Positions 9,033-18,308 of a DNA stretch of 64,000 nt are shown here, one piece after another. The stretch spans positions 39,122 to 103,121 of the forward strand of contig NZ_PPEK01000011.1 in NCBI RefSeq assembly GCF_002899715.1. Direction: 5' to 3'. Numbering within the stretch: the first letter of the stretch is position 1; each line of letters starts with the position of its first letter. The position numbers and the translations under genes are program-made. Under the pieces are notes generated by a model, which had not been told where the DNA came from, searched no databases, and worked only from the letters and a program-made list of their open reading frames with translations. The stretch comes from Enteroscipio rubneri. Lineage in GTDB: Bacteria > Actinomycetota > Coriobacteriia > Coriobacteriales > Eggerthellaceae.

Positions 9033-12000
9033 GCACGCAACGCCGGAGCTTCTTCGCCCTGAAGTGCGCCCCTCCCGACTTGGCTTTCTGCGCCGCAGTG
9101 CCCGATCGTTCGCTTTCGGGCGGCGACGCGTTCTCGCTCGGCGCCACGGTGTTCGTGCCGCACAATGGCAGCGACAAGACCGTCGTCGAGCAGCCGGGCT
9201 CGTTCCGGTTCGGCTACGACGGGGGCGCCGTGCTGTTCGAGTCGAAGAACCTGGGGCGGCATCGCAGCGATCCGGCCGGTGTGCACCTGCTCGAGAACGA
9301 GTGGAACCGCATCGACGCCGTGTACGATGGGGAGGTGTTGCGCCTGTACATCCAGGGTATCCCCGTCTACGAGGCGAACGCGACGGGCGAGCGCTTCGTG
9401 GATGGGGAGACGCGTTGGCAGATGGGAGACCTGGACGGTTACGTGCAGGAAGTCACGCTGGCGGCGCGCTCCTTCACCGACGACGAGGTGCGGTTCAACC
9501 AGATAGAGCACGTGGTGCCCGACGGCGAACTGGAGCTTTGCGCCGACTTCGACGCGTTCGACCCGCGAGACGCAGGGCGTCACGCGTTGCCGCTGCAGCT
9601 GGTGGGCCACTGCGACGTGGTCAACCTCGTGCCGGCGCTGCGAACGGGAACGGCCGGCTCGGTGCTGGCGCCGCGCACGACGGCGAACCCGGGCGCGTTT
9701 TCAACGGGCGCTTTCACGGTTCTGGCGAAGGTGTTTCCCACCGTCTCGCCCGAGATGGGCGACGGCTACGTGTTCGCGAACGGCGCGCTTGGCGATGCGC
9801 AGGGGTTCGCCTTGGGCGTGACGGAGCAGCAGACGAAGCCGTTTTGCCTCATCGGCGGAGAGCGATTCGCGTTCGATGCCACATTGCCCGTCAACGAGTG
9901 GAGCGACCTCGCCGTCAGCGTATCGGGCGCGCAGGCCGCGTTCTTCGTCGACGGCGTTCCGACGGGCACCGCGACGTTGGCGGCGCCGTTTGCGCGCACG
10001 GAGCCTGCCGACGTGATGATTGGCAACGCGCCCGACGCTGCCGGCGTTGCGGTCATGGGTTTCCCCGGGTTCATCGATGCGGTGACGGTGTTCGATCGGG
10101 CGCTCGACGCCGATCGGCTGGCCGGCTATGCCGACGTGGCGCCGTATCGCTTCGACGATGGCGTGGCGGCGTCGTGGCTGTTTTCCGACGAAGCGCCGCG
10201 CGAAGTCGTGCTCGATGGCCAGATGCTCTACGCGGGCGGCGCGGCCGTGGCGCTGCGCGAGAACACGGTGCTCGATCCGAATCCGCCCACGCTCGCATTC
10301 GCCCTGCCCGACGTAGCCACCGGCATGACCGACGTGGAGGAATGGGAGAGCCGCGCGGCCGCCACCGTGCTGCTGGAAACCGTGAAGGCGCTCACCGGCC
10401 AAGAGGCGGTGTCGGGGTTCAGCGGCGGCGGCCAGGGCAAGCTGAACGGCTCGATGGCGAAGGCGCTCTACGTGACGCTTGCCGCCGATGCGCGCATGAA
10501 ATCCATCGAGGACGAGGGCTCCGTGACTCGCGACGTGCTGATAGGGATATTCGCCTCAGTGTCGGGCGTGGCGGCCCTGTGGCCCGTTTTCGAGGCTTTC
10601 TACCTATCGGGCGCGCGCTGGCAGAACCCGTACCGGATCGCGCGTTTTCTCAGATACGTGCGCATATTGTCGCCCGTCGCAAAAAGCAAGGTATCGAAAG
10701 CGATCGCCGCAGCGGCCGCGATCGCCACTATTACCCTTGCCGCCCGGCCTTCTCCCGACCCCCGGGAGAGCAAGACGAAAGGGGCCACGATCGCGCTGAA
10801 GTCGCTCGCCTTCTACTCGGACGCCTCCAAGGATTGCGGCGCGGTGTGCATCCGCCCGGACTTCGATGCCTCGCCCGTGCTACCCGAGTGGACGGAGGGC
10901 TGCACCGCATCGCAGTCGGCGTACTGGCGCGTCGGCGCGGATGCCCGACCGGTGCTGCGCCTGACGCTTGCCGTCTCGGCGCTCGATGCTCCGACGACGG
11001 TGCAGGTGAAGGCGACGGCCCAGGGCGACGGGCTGTTGGGGTCGCTCGATGCGCAGAACGTGACCCTTGCAGCCGTGGGCGACGTGACGGTCGATTTCCC
11101 CCTGGCGCACCATGCCCTGGGAGCCGCCGACCTCGGGTCCCACAACGTGCTTTTCCAATGGCGCGCGGGCGACAAGCTGCTGGGCTCCACCAAGCACGAG
11201 GTGCACGTGCTGGCCGCGCGCCCGTTGCCGCGGTGGTCGAACGAGCCGGGGAAAGGCGAATTGCCGACCCTTCCCGCCATCCGGATGGCCGAGGCGGTGC
11301 AGGCGCAGGAAAGCACTGAGGAGGAGGCAAGCCGGCGGTTCTGCGGCCAGTTCGTCGCATGGGTACGCGCAGAAGCTGCTGCAGGGAAGCTGGTCGGGCG
11401 GCCTTGGACCGACGGCCCGGCGTTCGTGCACTGGGACAAGCAGCATCGCAACCTGCTGTTCGACATTGCTTCCTTCTTCGAGGCATACGCCGCGCCCCCG
11501 GTTGCCGTGGGAGCGCTCGATTTGGCGGGCCTGACGCTGGCGCTCGCACGCATGGAAGGGCTCGCCGAGGTGCGCCTGGCCGAGTTGAGCGGCTTGGCCG
11601 GCACGGGGGGCCTGATGGTTCGCGCGGCATACCGGCTTGGGGAGACGGCGGTCGAACGTTCGCTGACCGCAGCAACCTACCCGGTGACCTGCGTGAAAGA
11701 CGGCTCGCATGATCGCATCTACGACGCGTACCTCGAGCCGGTCGATGCTTCCGGAGCGCGGGTTTCCGCCACCGGCCTGCCGTTCTCCCTCGGGTCGGAG
11801 AAGACCGACGCGGTGGCGGGAGTGAGCGCTTCCACGTACCGCACGTTGTTGTGCGCGCCGGGCACGACGGGTTGCGTGGCGCTGAGAACCGCCGTCCTCG
11901 GGTTCGGGACGCTACCGCTCCAGGGCATCAGCCCGGGTGAGCCGGTGGTCGTGCAGACGAGGGGTGGGCGCCCGTCGTTCGACAGGTGCGTCATCGAAGC

Positions 12001-12793
12001 GCTCACGCTCCCGCCGACCGAAGCCCGTTGCCACTCTCTCAGTTTCGTCGATATCGAGCGTTTGGTGGTCAACGCGATAAACCTCTACGTGGGCGGAAGC
12101 CCCGACCCCGAGGTTCCAGCCGACCCCGCCCAGCTGAACAGCGTGATGTTCGACCTATGGCGCGCGGTCACGCACAACGAGGAGGAAGGCAGGAGCGGTC
12201 TGCCCGTTCCCCAGTCGGAGATGCAGGTAGCTTCTCTCGCGCGTCTCACCAGAGTCTTCGAGGGGGAGTTTCCCGAGAAAAAGGAGGGCTGGTCGCAATT
12301 CGGAAACGACATGGTGAGCCTTTTGAACAGCGAGGTGGAGAACCTTCGCCGGGGCATGTCCGACTGGAACTCGTCGATAGGGAGCAGGTTCGATCCCCAG
12401 GACTGGTGCCATCTTGTCGAGAGCGACGAGTCGCTGTATTGCGACTGCTCGATGGGCGATCCTGAATTGTACGAGCCATGCGACACGATACTGGACTGTC
12501 CCTGCATGGGGCCGGGCTTCTACCTGGCCAATCCCGACGATTGCCAATGCCTCACGCGATTGAGGTGCGGCGAGCCCGCCGTGGACGTCTCGAGCATCGT
12601 GACGTGCGCGCAGGGCGTATTCGTTGATTTGGAGTACGGTCCGAACCTTGCTTCGGATACGCGCAGGCGGTTCCTCTATTCTTCGACCAACAGCTGGGGG
12701 CTCAACGACATCGCGCACGTGTACCCGGCGGTCAATGACCCCGTCTATTACTTGAACGTTCTTGCAGACAGCCCCGATTGGGTGGAGCTATAG
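9029..12793 (+). CDS. 1254-residue protein with two LamG-type lectin folds and a Cys-rich C-terminus
   Basis: Starts at the ATG of an ATGA overlap with the Hint-protein gene. Two concanavalin-like LamG segments are visible at about 20-160 (FRFGYDGGAVLF, NEWNRIDAVYDG, MGDLDGYVQEV) and 215-370 (NEWSDLAVSVSG, GFIDAVTVFDRAL). A hydrophobic stretch lies near 510-535 and an Ala-rich one near 555-575. The central third has Ig-like strands, and the last ~130 residues hold ten cysteines in about 75 residues. No signal peptide, LPXTG motif or Walker motif is evident. I do not recognise the whole protein. Coupling to a Hint protein suggests a processed or specially exported assembly, which is inference. 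The gene ends head-on with the minus-strand peptidase-nucleotidase gene; the stops share the hexamer CTATAG. Confidence 0.75.
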   Translation: MSTQRRSFFALKCAPPDLAFCAAVPDRSLSGGDAFSLGATVFVPHNGSDKTVVEQPGSFRFGYDGGAVLFESKNLGRHRSDPAGVHLLENEWNRIDAVYDGEVLRLYIQGIPVYEANATGERFVDGETRWQMGDLDGYVQEVTLAARSFTDDEVRFNQIEHVVPDGELELCADFDAFDPRDAGRHALPLQLVGHCDVVNLVPALRTGTAGSVLAPRTTANPGAFSTGAFTVLAKVFPTVSPEMGDGYVFANGALGDAQGFALGVTEQQTKPFCLIGGERFAFDATLPVNEWSDLAVSVSGAQAAFFVDGVPTGTATLAAPFARTEPADVMIGNAPDAAGVAVMGFPGFIDAVTVFDRALDADRLAGYADVAPYRFDDGVAASWLFSDEAPREVVLDGQMLYAGGAAVALRENTVLDPNPPTLAFALPDVATGMTDVEEWESRAAATVLLETVKALTGQEAVSGFSGGGQGKLNGSMAKALYVTLAADARMKSIEDEGSVTRDVLIGIFASVSGVAALWPVFEAFYLSGARWQNPYRIARFLRYVRILSPVAKSKVSKAIAAAAAIATITLAARPSPDPRESKTKGATIALKSLAFYSDASKDCGAVCIRPDFDASPVLPEWTEGCTASQSAYWRVGADARPVLRLTLAVSALDAPTTVQVKATAQGDGLLGSLDAQNVTLAAVGDVTVDFPLAHHALGAADLGSHNVLFQWRAGDKLLGSTKHEVHVLAARPLPRWSNEPGKGELPTLPAIRMAEAVQAQESTEEEASRRFCGQFVAWVRAEAAAGKLVGRPWTDGPAFVHWDKQHRNLLFDIASFFEAYAAPPVAVGALDLAGLTLALARMEGLAEVRLAELSGLAGTGGLMVRAAYRLGETAVERSLTAATYPVTCVKDGSHDRIYDAYLEPVDASGARVSATGLPFSLGSEKTDAVAGVSASTYRTLLCAPGTTGCVALRTAVLGFGTLPLQGISPGEPVVVQTRGGRPSFDRCVIEALTLPPTEARCHSLSFVDIERLVVNAINLYVGGSPDPEVPADPAQLNSVMFDLWRAVTHNEEEGRSGLPVPQSEMQVASLARLTRVFEGEFPEKKEGWSQFGNDMVSLLNSEVENLRRGMSDWNSSIGSRFDPQDWCHLVESDESLYCDCSMGDPELYEPCDTILDCPCMGPGFYLANPDDCQCLTRLRCGEPAVDVSSIVTCAQGVFVDLEYGPNLASDTRRRFLYSSTNSWGLNDIAHVYPAVNDPVYYLNVLADSPDWVEL

Positions 12794-15700
12794 GGTTTCG
12801 GCTGCTGTGCGACGCCGGCGCCGCACAGCACGTGTCGCGATGGCGGCGCACGTCAAGGCCGACAGCGCCAGGGCGCTTGTCGCCGCCGCCGTCGGCGCTG
12901 CGGTGTCGCCCGTGCGTGCGAGGGGCTTCGGCGTGGCGCCCCCTTCTGTGGCGTTGGGCGTCGGTTGGGGTTGCGGGATGGGCTCGGGCTCGACTGCCGC
13001 CCCCGTTTTCACCAGAATGCGGCCGGTGCCGTTTTCGTCGGCGTAGATGGAATCGGCCCGTATCACGCCGCTCAGATCGTCCTTGATGAAGGAGATGAGC
13101 GCCTCGTAATCCAAGCCCTGCTCGGAGACGAGCACCTTCGCATCCTTGAACATGGAGAACCCGTCACCGCTGTCTTGCAGCAGGTAGGTGATGGACGAGA
13201 CGGTGTAGGTTTTGCCCAGATCGATGGGTTCGCCGCCCACGCGCACGTTTTGCACGCGCCGCGCGCCCTCGATGCCCACGAACACACCCTTTTCGTCCAG
13301 CTTCACGGGCGAGGGGATATCGGAACGTATCTCGTAGGTGAGCCCCGAGGTTTGCAGCAGCCCGCCGTTGGGCTCGGGGTAGAGGCGCGCGCCCATTTCC
13401 AGCGCGTCGACGATGGTCTGGCCGGTGGCTTCCACCTTGCAGAGCGTGTTGCCGAACGGCAGCACCGCGATGGCGTCGCCGTACGTGATGTCGCCCACGG
13501 CCACGTCGGAGCGGATGCCGCCTCCGTTCATGAAGCCGATGTCGGCGCCGAGCGATGCGCGCACGGCGTCGGCTGCAAGGTCGCCCAGGTTCGTCTCGCG
13601 CATGCGCACGGCCCAGCTATGCTGCGTGTCGCTCTCCACGGCCACCAGCTTGACCTCGGTGCGGGCGACCACCTTGTCCAGCGTTTTGCTCAGCCTGTCC
13701 TCGATGTCCTTGATGAAGGCGGCGGTGTCGGGGTCCTGCGCCACGGGAGGCTTCACTAGACGCGTTTCGATCTTCCCCGTCGTGGGATGGATGATCACCT
13801 CGCCGTAGGTTTGCAGCTGTGTGCCGGTTTGCGCCAGAAGCACGTCCCTGCCCGCCTTGTTGGCGACGCGCTGTTCGTACTGCTCGTGGGAGTGGCCGTC
13901 GATGAACACGTCGATGCCCGTGGTGTTCGCGATGACGGTGTCCGAGCGCCAACGGGCGGCGACGCCCGACTGGCCCAAATGTCCGAGGGCCACCACGTAG
14001 TCGGCTCCGTTCGCGTGGGCCTCGTCGACGGTTTGCTGGACGCGGTCGTAGAGCATCTGCCCCGTCTCGTCTTCGCAGAAGCCGTAGACGTCGGTCCCGC
14101 TCGCGTCCTTGAAGTGCGCCGGGTTCGACTTGGTCAGCGACTCGGGCGTGGAGATGCCCACGTAGGCCACGCGCACGTTGCCGTACGTTTCGATCGTGTA
14201 AGGCGAGAACTCGGTTGCGCCCGTTTCCAGGTTGTCGAAGTTGCACGACAGGTAGGTGGCGTTCGAACGGTCGACGAGCCTGCGCAGCTGATCCATCCCG
14301 TAGTCGAACTCGTGGTTGCCGGGTATGGCCAGGTCGTAGCCGACCTGGTTCATGATATCCACCAGGTCGGCACCCTGCGAGAGCGTTCCCAGGGGCTTGC
14401 CCTGCACGGCGTCGCCCGCGTCCACGAGGGTGACGTTGTCGGCGCCGTAGGCCGCTTCCGCGTCCTTGAGCGCCTGGGAAACCCCGGCGTAGCCGATGCT
14501 CGTAGCCGTGCCGTCCTCGTCGAAGGTCTGGTCGACGCCGCAGTGCACGTCGTTGGTGTGCAGGATGGCGATGGGCGTGTCGGGCCCGGCGGGCGTTTCG
14601 GTGGTGTACGCCTTCAGCAGGGCGTTTCCCGCCGTGTAGCCGGCCCCGTCTTCGAACAGGTTCTCGCGGGCCATGTCGTGCCAGTCGGACGTCCCCTCGG
14701 TGTAGTAGGTTTGGCCGGCCGCGCAGTCGATGGCGGCATACTCTTGGCTCGCATCGTCGACTTCGGCGAGCATGAGGTAGTTCCCGTTGGGCTCCTGTGC
14801 GGAAGCGACCACCGAGAAGGTGTCGCCCGCGATGACGGGAAACGCATCGCTGCCCAGGTCGATGGTGGTGTAGCCTGCGTTGGCCCCGGTAAGCGTCGTA
14901 TGCCACTTCAGGGTGCCGCTTTGCGGGTTCAGCGTCCCGCCGTCGGTCAGGCCGGTGGGGTTGCGATAGACGGTGATGTCCACTTGGGAGCAGGCCGTTG
15001 GTAGAAACACGCTGACTGCCTGCACGGTCTCGCTGCCGCGCGCCTCGAATACGTTGGCGAACTGGATGCGCTGGGTGTTGCTGAACCCCGTCTCGCCGAC
15101 GCCCACCCCGTCGTACTGGTAGATGCCGTCGTAGGCGTGGTCGGTGCCGTCGGCGTCGTAGGTTGCCTGTTCTGCTTGGTAAGACGTGGGATTCGAGAAG
15201 CTGGTGTCGTAGTAGGACAGGTAGAAGCAGCCGTCCTGGTGGCCGCTCGTCCCGGAGCCCCAGCTGTTCTTGACGATCCAAGCGCCGTCGCCTTCCGGTT
15301 GGGTGGAAAACTTCTCCTTCGGGAAGCTGTCGTCCCACCCGATGATGCTCACCTCGTGATTCGCCAGCATCTCGGCGTTGTCGGCCGTCTTGCTGTAGAA
15401 GTAGGCGCTCGTTGCGGGGTTCCACGTGCCCCGCCCCGTCATATTATTCGTGATCGCGTTGTCGGCGTAGAACGACACGTCCACGACGCCGTTTTCCATG
15501 AGGCACGTCTTGATGGCGTCGACGGCGCTGGGATCGCGACGGTGCTCCAAGGTGGGCGACCCGCCTTCGTGCTCCTGCCAGGTGTACACGTTGGGCTCGG
15601 GAAGAAACATGACGTTCTGCACGTGCACGTCGGACTGGTTGCGCAGGGCGGCGTCCGGTGCGCCCATGCTGGCATCGTTGATGTACGGGGCCTTCTGCTC

Positions 15701-16306
15701 GTCCACGGCGCCGTACCAGCGCATGAGCGTGGCGGCGGACAGGTTTCGAGCCCCGCCCGCGTCGTAGTCGGATCGGCCGGTGGTGTTGAGGAACGTGTCG
15801 CCGCCCGCCCACCGGCTGTCGTCGGCGCTGTCGTCCGCGCCGTTGTACGCGAACCATGCCAGATGGCGCTCGGCCAGGTCGGGGCTGCTGGGAGCGCCTG
15901 TGGCATGGTCCGTGACCAGCAGGTTCGACTCGAGCGACGACAGTGCGCCAAACGACCAGCAGTCGCCGAAGGGGTACTGGTCTTTGACGCTGGTCGAGAG
16001 GCTCGCCCCACCCGCTCCCGCCGTGCGCAGGTCGTAGGAGTCGGGGAGGGCCGCAAGCGCGTTGGCCCCCGATGCGGGGTTCAGCAGGGAGGGGTCGTTG
16101 AGGCTGAACACAGGCCCGCGCTCGGTTTCCACCATGCGGCCGAGCGGCTGGAGCGTGCCGACACTGGCGCTCGAGCCGGTGCCGGCGGGATCGGCGGCGC
16201 TGTCGGGCTCGGCGAAGGCGGGAACGGGGAGCAGTGTCGCCGCGAACGCGAGGGCGAGCGCGGCGCGTCCAAGAGCGCCGAACGGGTTGCAGGAGGGCTT
16301 CTTCAT
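12788..16306 (-). CDS. Sortase-anchored fusion of papain-like (C1) peptidase and 5'-nucleotidase
   Basis: 1172 residues. There is a signal peptide ending near AFA-EPD (residue 32). A C1 peptidase domain follows with catalytic C116 (QYPFGDCWSFG), H317 (NHEVSIIGWDD) and N347 (WIVKNSWGS), then a lectin-like beta domain at about 400-520. From about 578 a UshA/CpdB-type metallophosphoesterase begins (ILHTNDVHCG, DAGDAVQG, GNHEFDYG), with the 5'-nucleotidase C-terminal substrate domain at about 870-1090. The C-terminus has a Pro-rich stretch, an LARTGD sortase-like motif, a hydrophobic helix and a basic tail. It probably acts outside the cell, cutting peptides and dephosphorylating nucleotides for salvage. 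Each half is a known family; the combination is unusual. SD AGAAGGA precedes the ATG. Confidence 0.88.
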   Translation of the reverse strand: MKKPSCNPFGALGRAALALAFAATLLPVPAFAEPDSAADPAGTGSSASVGTLQPLGRMVETERGPVFSLNDPSLLNPASGANALAALPDSYDLRTAGAGGASLSTSVKDQYPFGDCWSFGALSSLESNLLVTDHATGAPSSPDLAERHLAWFAYNGADDSADDSRWAGGDTFLNTTGRSDYDAGGARNLSAATLMRWYGAVDEQKAPYINDASMGAPDAALRNQSDVHVQNVMFLPEPNVYTWQEHEGGSPTLEHRRDPSAVDAIKTCLMENGVVDVSFYADNAITNNMTGRGTWNPATSAYFYSKTADNAEMLANHEVSIIGWDDSFPKEKFSTQPEGDGAWIVKNSWGSGTSGHQDGCFYLSYYDTSFSNPTSYQAEQATYDADGTDHAYDGIYQYDGVGVGETGFSNTQRIQFANVFEARGSETVQAVSVFLPTACSQVDITVYRNPTGLTDGGTLNPQSGTLKWHTTLTGANAGYTTIDLGSDAFPVIAGDTFSVVASAQEPNGNYLMLAEVDDASQEYAAIDCAAGQTYYTEGTSDWHDMARENLFEDGAGYTAGNALLKAYTTETPAGPDTPIAILHTNDVHCGVDQTFDEDGTATSIGYAGVSQALKDAEAAYGADNVTLVDAGDAVQGKPLGTLSQGADLVDIMNQVGYDLAIPGNHEFDYGMDQLRRLVDRSNATYLSCNFDNLETGATEFSPYTIETYGNVRVAYVGISTPESLTKSNPAHFKDASGTDVYGFCEDETGQMLYDRVQQTVDEAHANGADYVVALGHLGQSGVAARWRSDTVIANTTGIDVFIDGHSHEQYEQRVANKAGRDVLLAQTGTQLQTYGEVIIHPTTGKIETRLVKPPVAQDPDTAAFIKDIEDRLSKTLDKVVARTEVKLVAVESDTQHSWAVRMRETNLGDLAADAVRASLGADIGFMNGGGIRSDVAVGDITYGDAIAVLPFGNTLCKVEATGQTIVDALEMGARLYPEPNGGLLQTSGLTYEIRSDIPSPVKLDEKGVFVGIEGARRVQNVRVGGEPIDLGKTYTVSSITYLLQDSGDGFSMFKDAKVLVSEQGLDYEALISFIKDDLSGVIRADSIYADENGTGRILVKTGAAVEPEPIPQPQPTPNATEGGATPKPLARTGDTAAPTAAATSALALSALTCAAIATRAVRRRRRTAAETL

Positions 16307-16604
16307 GAGCGATTCCTTCTTCGCGCACTTGCTTCACCGCTTCGAGACGAGCGGCTCGACCATGCGGTCCAGTATAGAAGGGCAACGTGTTCGAGCGACC
16401 TTTGTCTTGATGCCGGCAACACGAACGCCCCGCCTTGCGAAACGAACGCGGTGCTCCCTGCATGAGACGCGCGGTGCTCGCATGCTCGACGCGGTCATTC
16501 GTTGCGCCTCGGCGGGTGTTCGTTCGCGCAAGCAGATCCGCTACGGTATCACGGCCGAGTGCCGCTGTCGACCGGAGACGACAGGCGGGGAGGGGCCGTG
16601 CTTT
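16307..16604. promoter_or_regulatory. Intergenic region upstream of the peptidase-nucleotidase gene
   Basis: About 300 bp with no gene. GCATGAGACG near 16460 is one mismatch from the LytTR-type core GCATGAAACG at 4350-4359, and another GCATG lies exactly 20 bp on, at 16480. This may be a degenerate regulator site, but only the first half matches well. Confidence 0.35.
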
Positions 16605-17444
16605 CTAGCACTGCGCACGCGGCGCGGCGAGCGCTTGCTTGACGCTTCGATAGCGCCGCTCGGCGATGGGGTACTCCGAACCGTCGTCGAGCTTGGCCCG
16701 ATAGCCCTCGATGCTGACGATGCGGCCCCGGTGCACGAGGCAGCTGCGGTGAAGCCGCAGGAAGTCTCGCGCGGGCAGCTCCTCTTCGATGTCCGCCAAC
16801 GCCGCGCGCACGGTGAACTCGCCGTGGGCGTGCTTGACGACGCATCGAGGGCCTTCGGACTCGACGGCGTGCAGCTCGTTGGGGTGCAGGACATGGAGGT
16901 CTCCGCCGATGTCGCGAAAGCTGATTTTCCCCGTGCCCGATCCTTGGTCATCGAAATGCTCGTAGAGGAACTCGATGGCGTTCTTCCCCGTGTCGAGCGA
17001 CGGCAGAAGCGTGTTCGCATCGGTGGTGTTCGAGACGTGCAGATGCACGATGCGCGGTCCGTCCGGCGTCGGGGCCCAAACGTAGGTCGCGCGTTGCTCG
17101 AACGGAATGCTCCGCTCTCCGTCGGTCGACACGACCAGTAGCGTGTAGCAGGCCGAAACAATCCACGTGCCCGCCCGCTTGCGTGCGCGCCATCGCTCGT
17201 CGGCCAAGGCCAGGCGGATGCCGTATTCGGGGCGGAGAATGTCCTGCATGGCCTTCTTGCTGGAGGCAGTCTGGCAAGCGAACGGTCCCAGCCATTCGAC
17301 ATCGTCGGCCATGTGCGCCAATGCGACGTCCATGTTTCGCGTCACGAAATGGTTGACGAGGGACTGCCTCGACAGCTTGATGATGGCGTGCTCCTTGGGA
17401 AGCTGCTCGGCGGCTTGTTCTTGATTGCCGTTCGTCTCAACCAT
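16605..17444 (-). CDS. SnoaL-like sensor fused to LytTR DNA-binding domain
   Basis: 279 residues from the ATG at 17444, with SD AAGGAAG. Residues ~15-140 resemble a SnoaL/NTF2-like alpha+beta barrel, with HFVTRNMDVALAHMADDVEW at its start, a fold that often binds small hydrophobic ligands. The last ~105 residues are a LytTR domain (HVLHPNELHAVES, FLRLHRSCLVHRGRI, YRAKLDDGSEYPIAERRY). There is no receiver domain, so it may be a one-component regulator that senses a ligand directly. It lies about 300 bp upstream of, and on the same strand as, the peptidase-nucleotidase gene, its most plausible target by context. The SnoaL assignment rests on pattern only. Confidence 0.75.
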   Translation of the reverse strand: MVETNGNQEQAAEQLPKEHAIIKLSRQSLVNHFVTRNMDVALAHMADDVEWLGPFACQTASSKKAMQDILRPEYGIRLALADERWRARKRAGTWIVSACYTLLVVSTDGERSIPFEQRATYVWAPTPDGPRIVHLHVSNTTDANTLLPSLDTGKNAIEFLYEHFDDQGSGTGKISFRDIGGDLHVLHPNELHAVESEGPRCVVKHAHGEFTVRAALADIEEELPARDFLRLHRSCLVHRGRIVSIEGYRAKLDDGSEYPIAERRYRSVKQALAAPRAQC

Positions 17445-17537
17445 AGGCCCGCTTCCTTCCAAGGTGCTGAAAAGAAGAGGATGGCACAAACGCCGCGGGC
17501 GAGCAAGGGCGCCGCTCGTGAGCGCGCCCTTCGACGC

Positions 17538-18140
17538 CTAAGATGATACTTCAGCGTCCTTCAATATGAGGCTCACGGCTTTCTGGATGGTTTCGCGGTC
17601 GTAGGGTACCCCCATGAAGCAGGAGTTGATGATGGCGCCTTCCATGAACGCACAGAGGATCTTCGCGCGCTGCTCGTCCATGAACGGCGCGCACCTGCGC
17701 AAAAACGACTCGAAGGCGCTCCTTGTTATGTCCTCCACCTCGGGATCCTCGATCGCCGCAGCATAGAGGGCGGCGTCGGCGTGCACCCGCTGCTGGTCCG
17801 AGAGATACTCGTTGATGAAATCGGCAAGCGCCGTCGCGTTCTGGATTCCCTGCTCGGTGACGCGGAACGCCTCGTCGTACTCGTGCTCGATCCTGCGGGC
17901 GACCTCGGCTAAGCCCTCGCGGCGCAACTCGTCGATGCTCTTGAAATACTGGGTGGTCGAGCCCAAGGGCACGCCGGCCTCTTCCGCCACCCGCCTGTTG
18001 GTGATTTTACTGCTCCCCTCGCGTGCTATGAGGTTGGCAGCGGCGTCGATGATGGCCTGCCGTCGACCGGCAGGGTCTCGCGGCGCGCGCTTCTTCGGCT
18101 TCTTCCCGGACCTCTCTGTCTTCGTCGTGTCTTCTTCCAC
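17538..18140 (-). CDS. TetR-family transcriptional repressor
   Basis: Residues ~27-75 form the TetR helix-turn-helix (RQAIIDAAANLIAREG, TNRRVAEEAGVPLGSTTQYF). An all-helical ligand and dimer region follows. I chose GTG at 18140 because AGGAGGT (18146-18152) is 6 nt upstream; an in-frame TTG at 18146 overlaps that SD. It is divergent from the lipoprotein-MFS pair. Two copies of a 20-bp imperfect palindrome in the shared upstream region are the likely operators, for autorepression and pump induction. The cognate ligand is unknown. Confidence 0.9.
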   Translation of the reverse strand: MEEDTTKTERSGKKPKKRAPRDPAGRRQAIIDAAANLIAREGSSKITNRRVAEEAGVPLGSTTQYFKSIDELRREGLAEVARRIEHEYDEAFRVTEQGIQNATALADFINEYLSDQQRVHADAALYAAAIEDPEVEDITRSAFESFLRRCAPFMDEQRAKILCAFMEGAIINSCFMGVPYDRETIQKAVSLILKDAEVSS

Positions 18141-18209
18141 GGGCAACCTCCTGTGCCGTCCGCTGTCTTACTGCTGTCTCCGTGATCCCATTCTAATCGA
18201 AATTTTTCT

Positions 18210-18229
18210 TAATGTACACTTGAACATTA
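18210..18229. promoter_or_regulatory. Putative TetR operator 1
   Basis: TAATGTACACTTGAACATTA, an imperfect palindrome with TAATGT/ACATTA outer halves, in the divergent region between the TetR gene and the lipoprotein-MFS pair. Confidence 0.7.
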
Positions 18230-18251
18230 ACTCTCCAGCTGCTATGCTTTG

Positions 18252-18271
18252 TAGTGTACATAAGTACATTA
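18252..18271. promoter_or_regulatory. Putative TetR operator 2
   Basis: TAGTGTACATAAGTACATTA, a second copy of the palindrome at 18210, offset by 42 bp, or four helical turns, so both sites face the same side of the DNA. It is 37 bp upstream of the lipoprotein start. Confidence 0.7.
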
Positions 18272-18308
18272 ACTAAGTTCCAAGGGTTTTCGAAGGGAGA
18301 AGAGGTCG

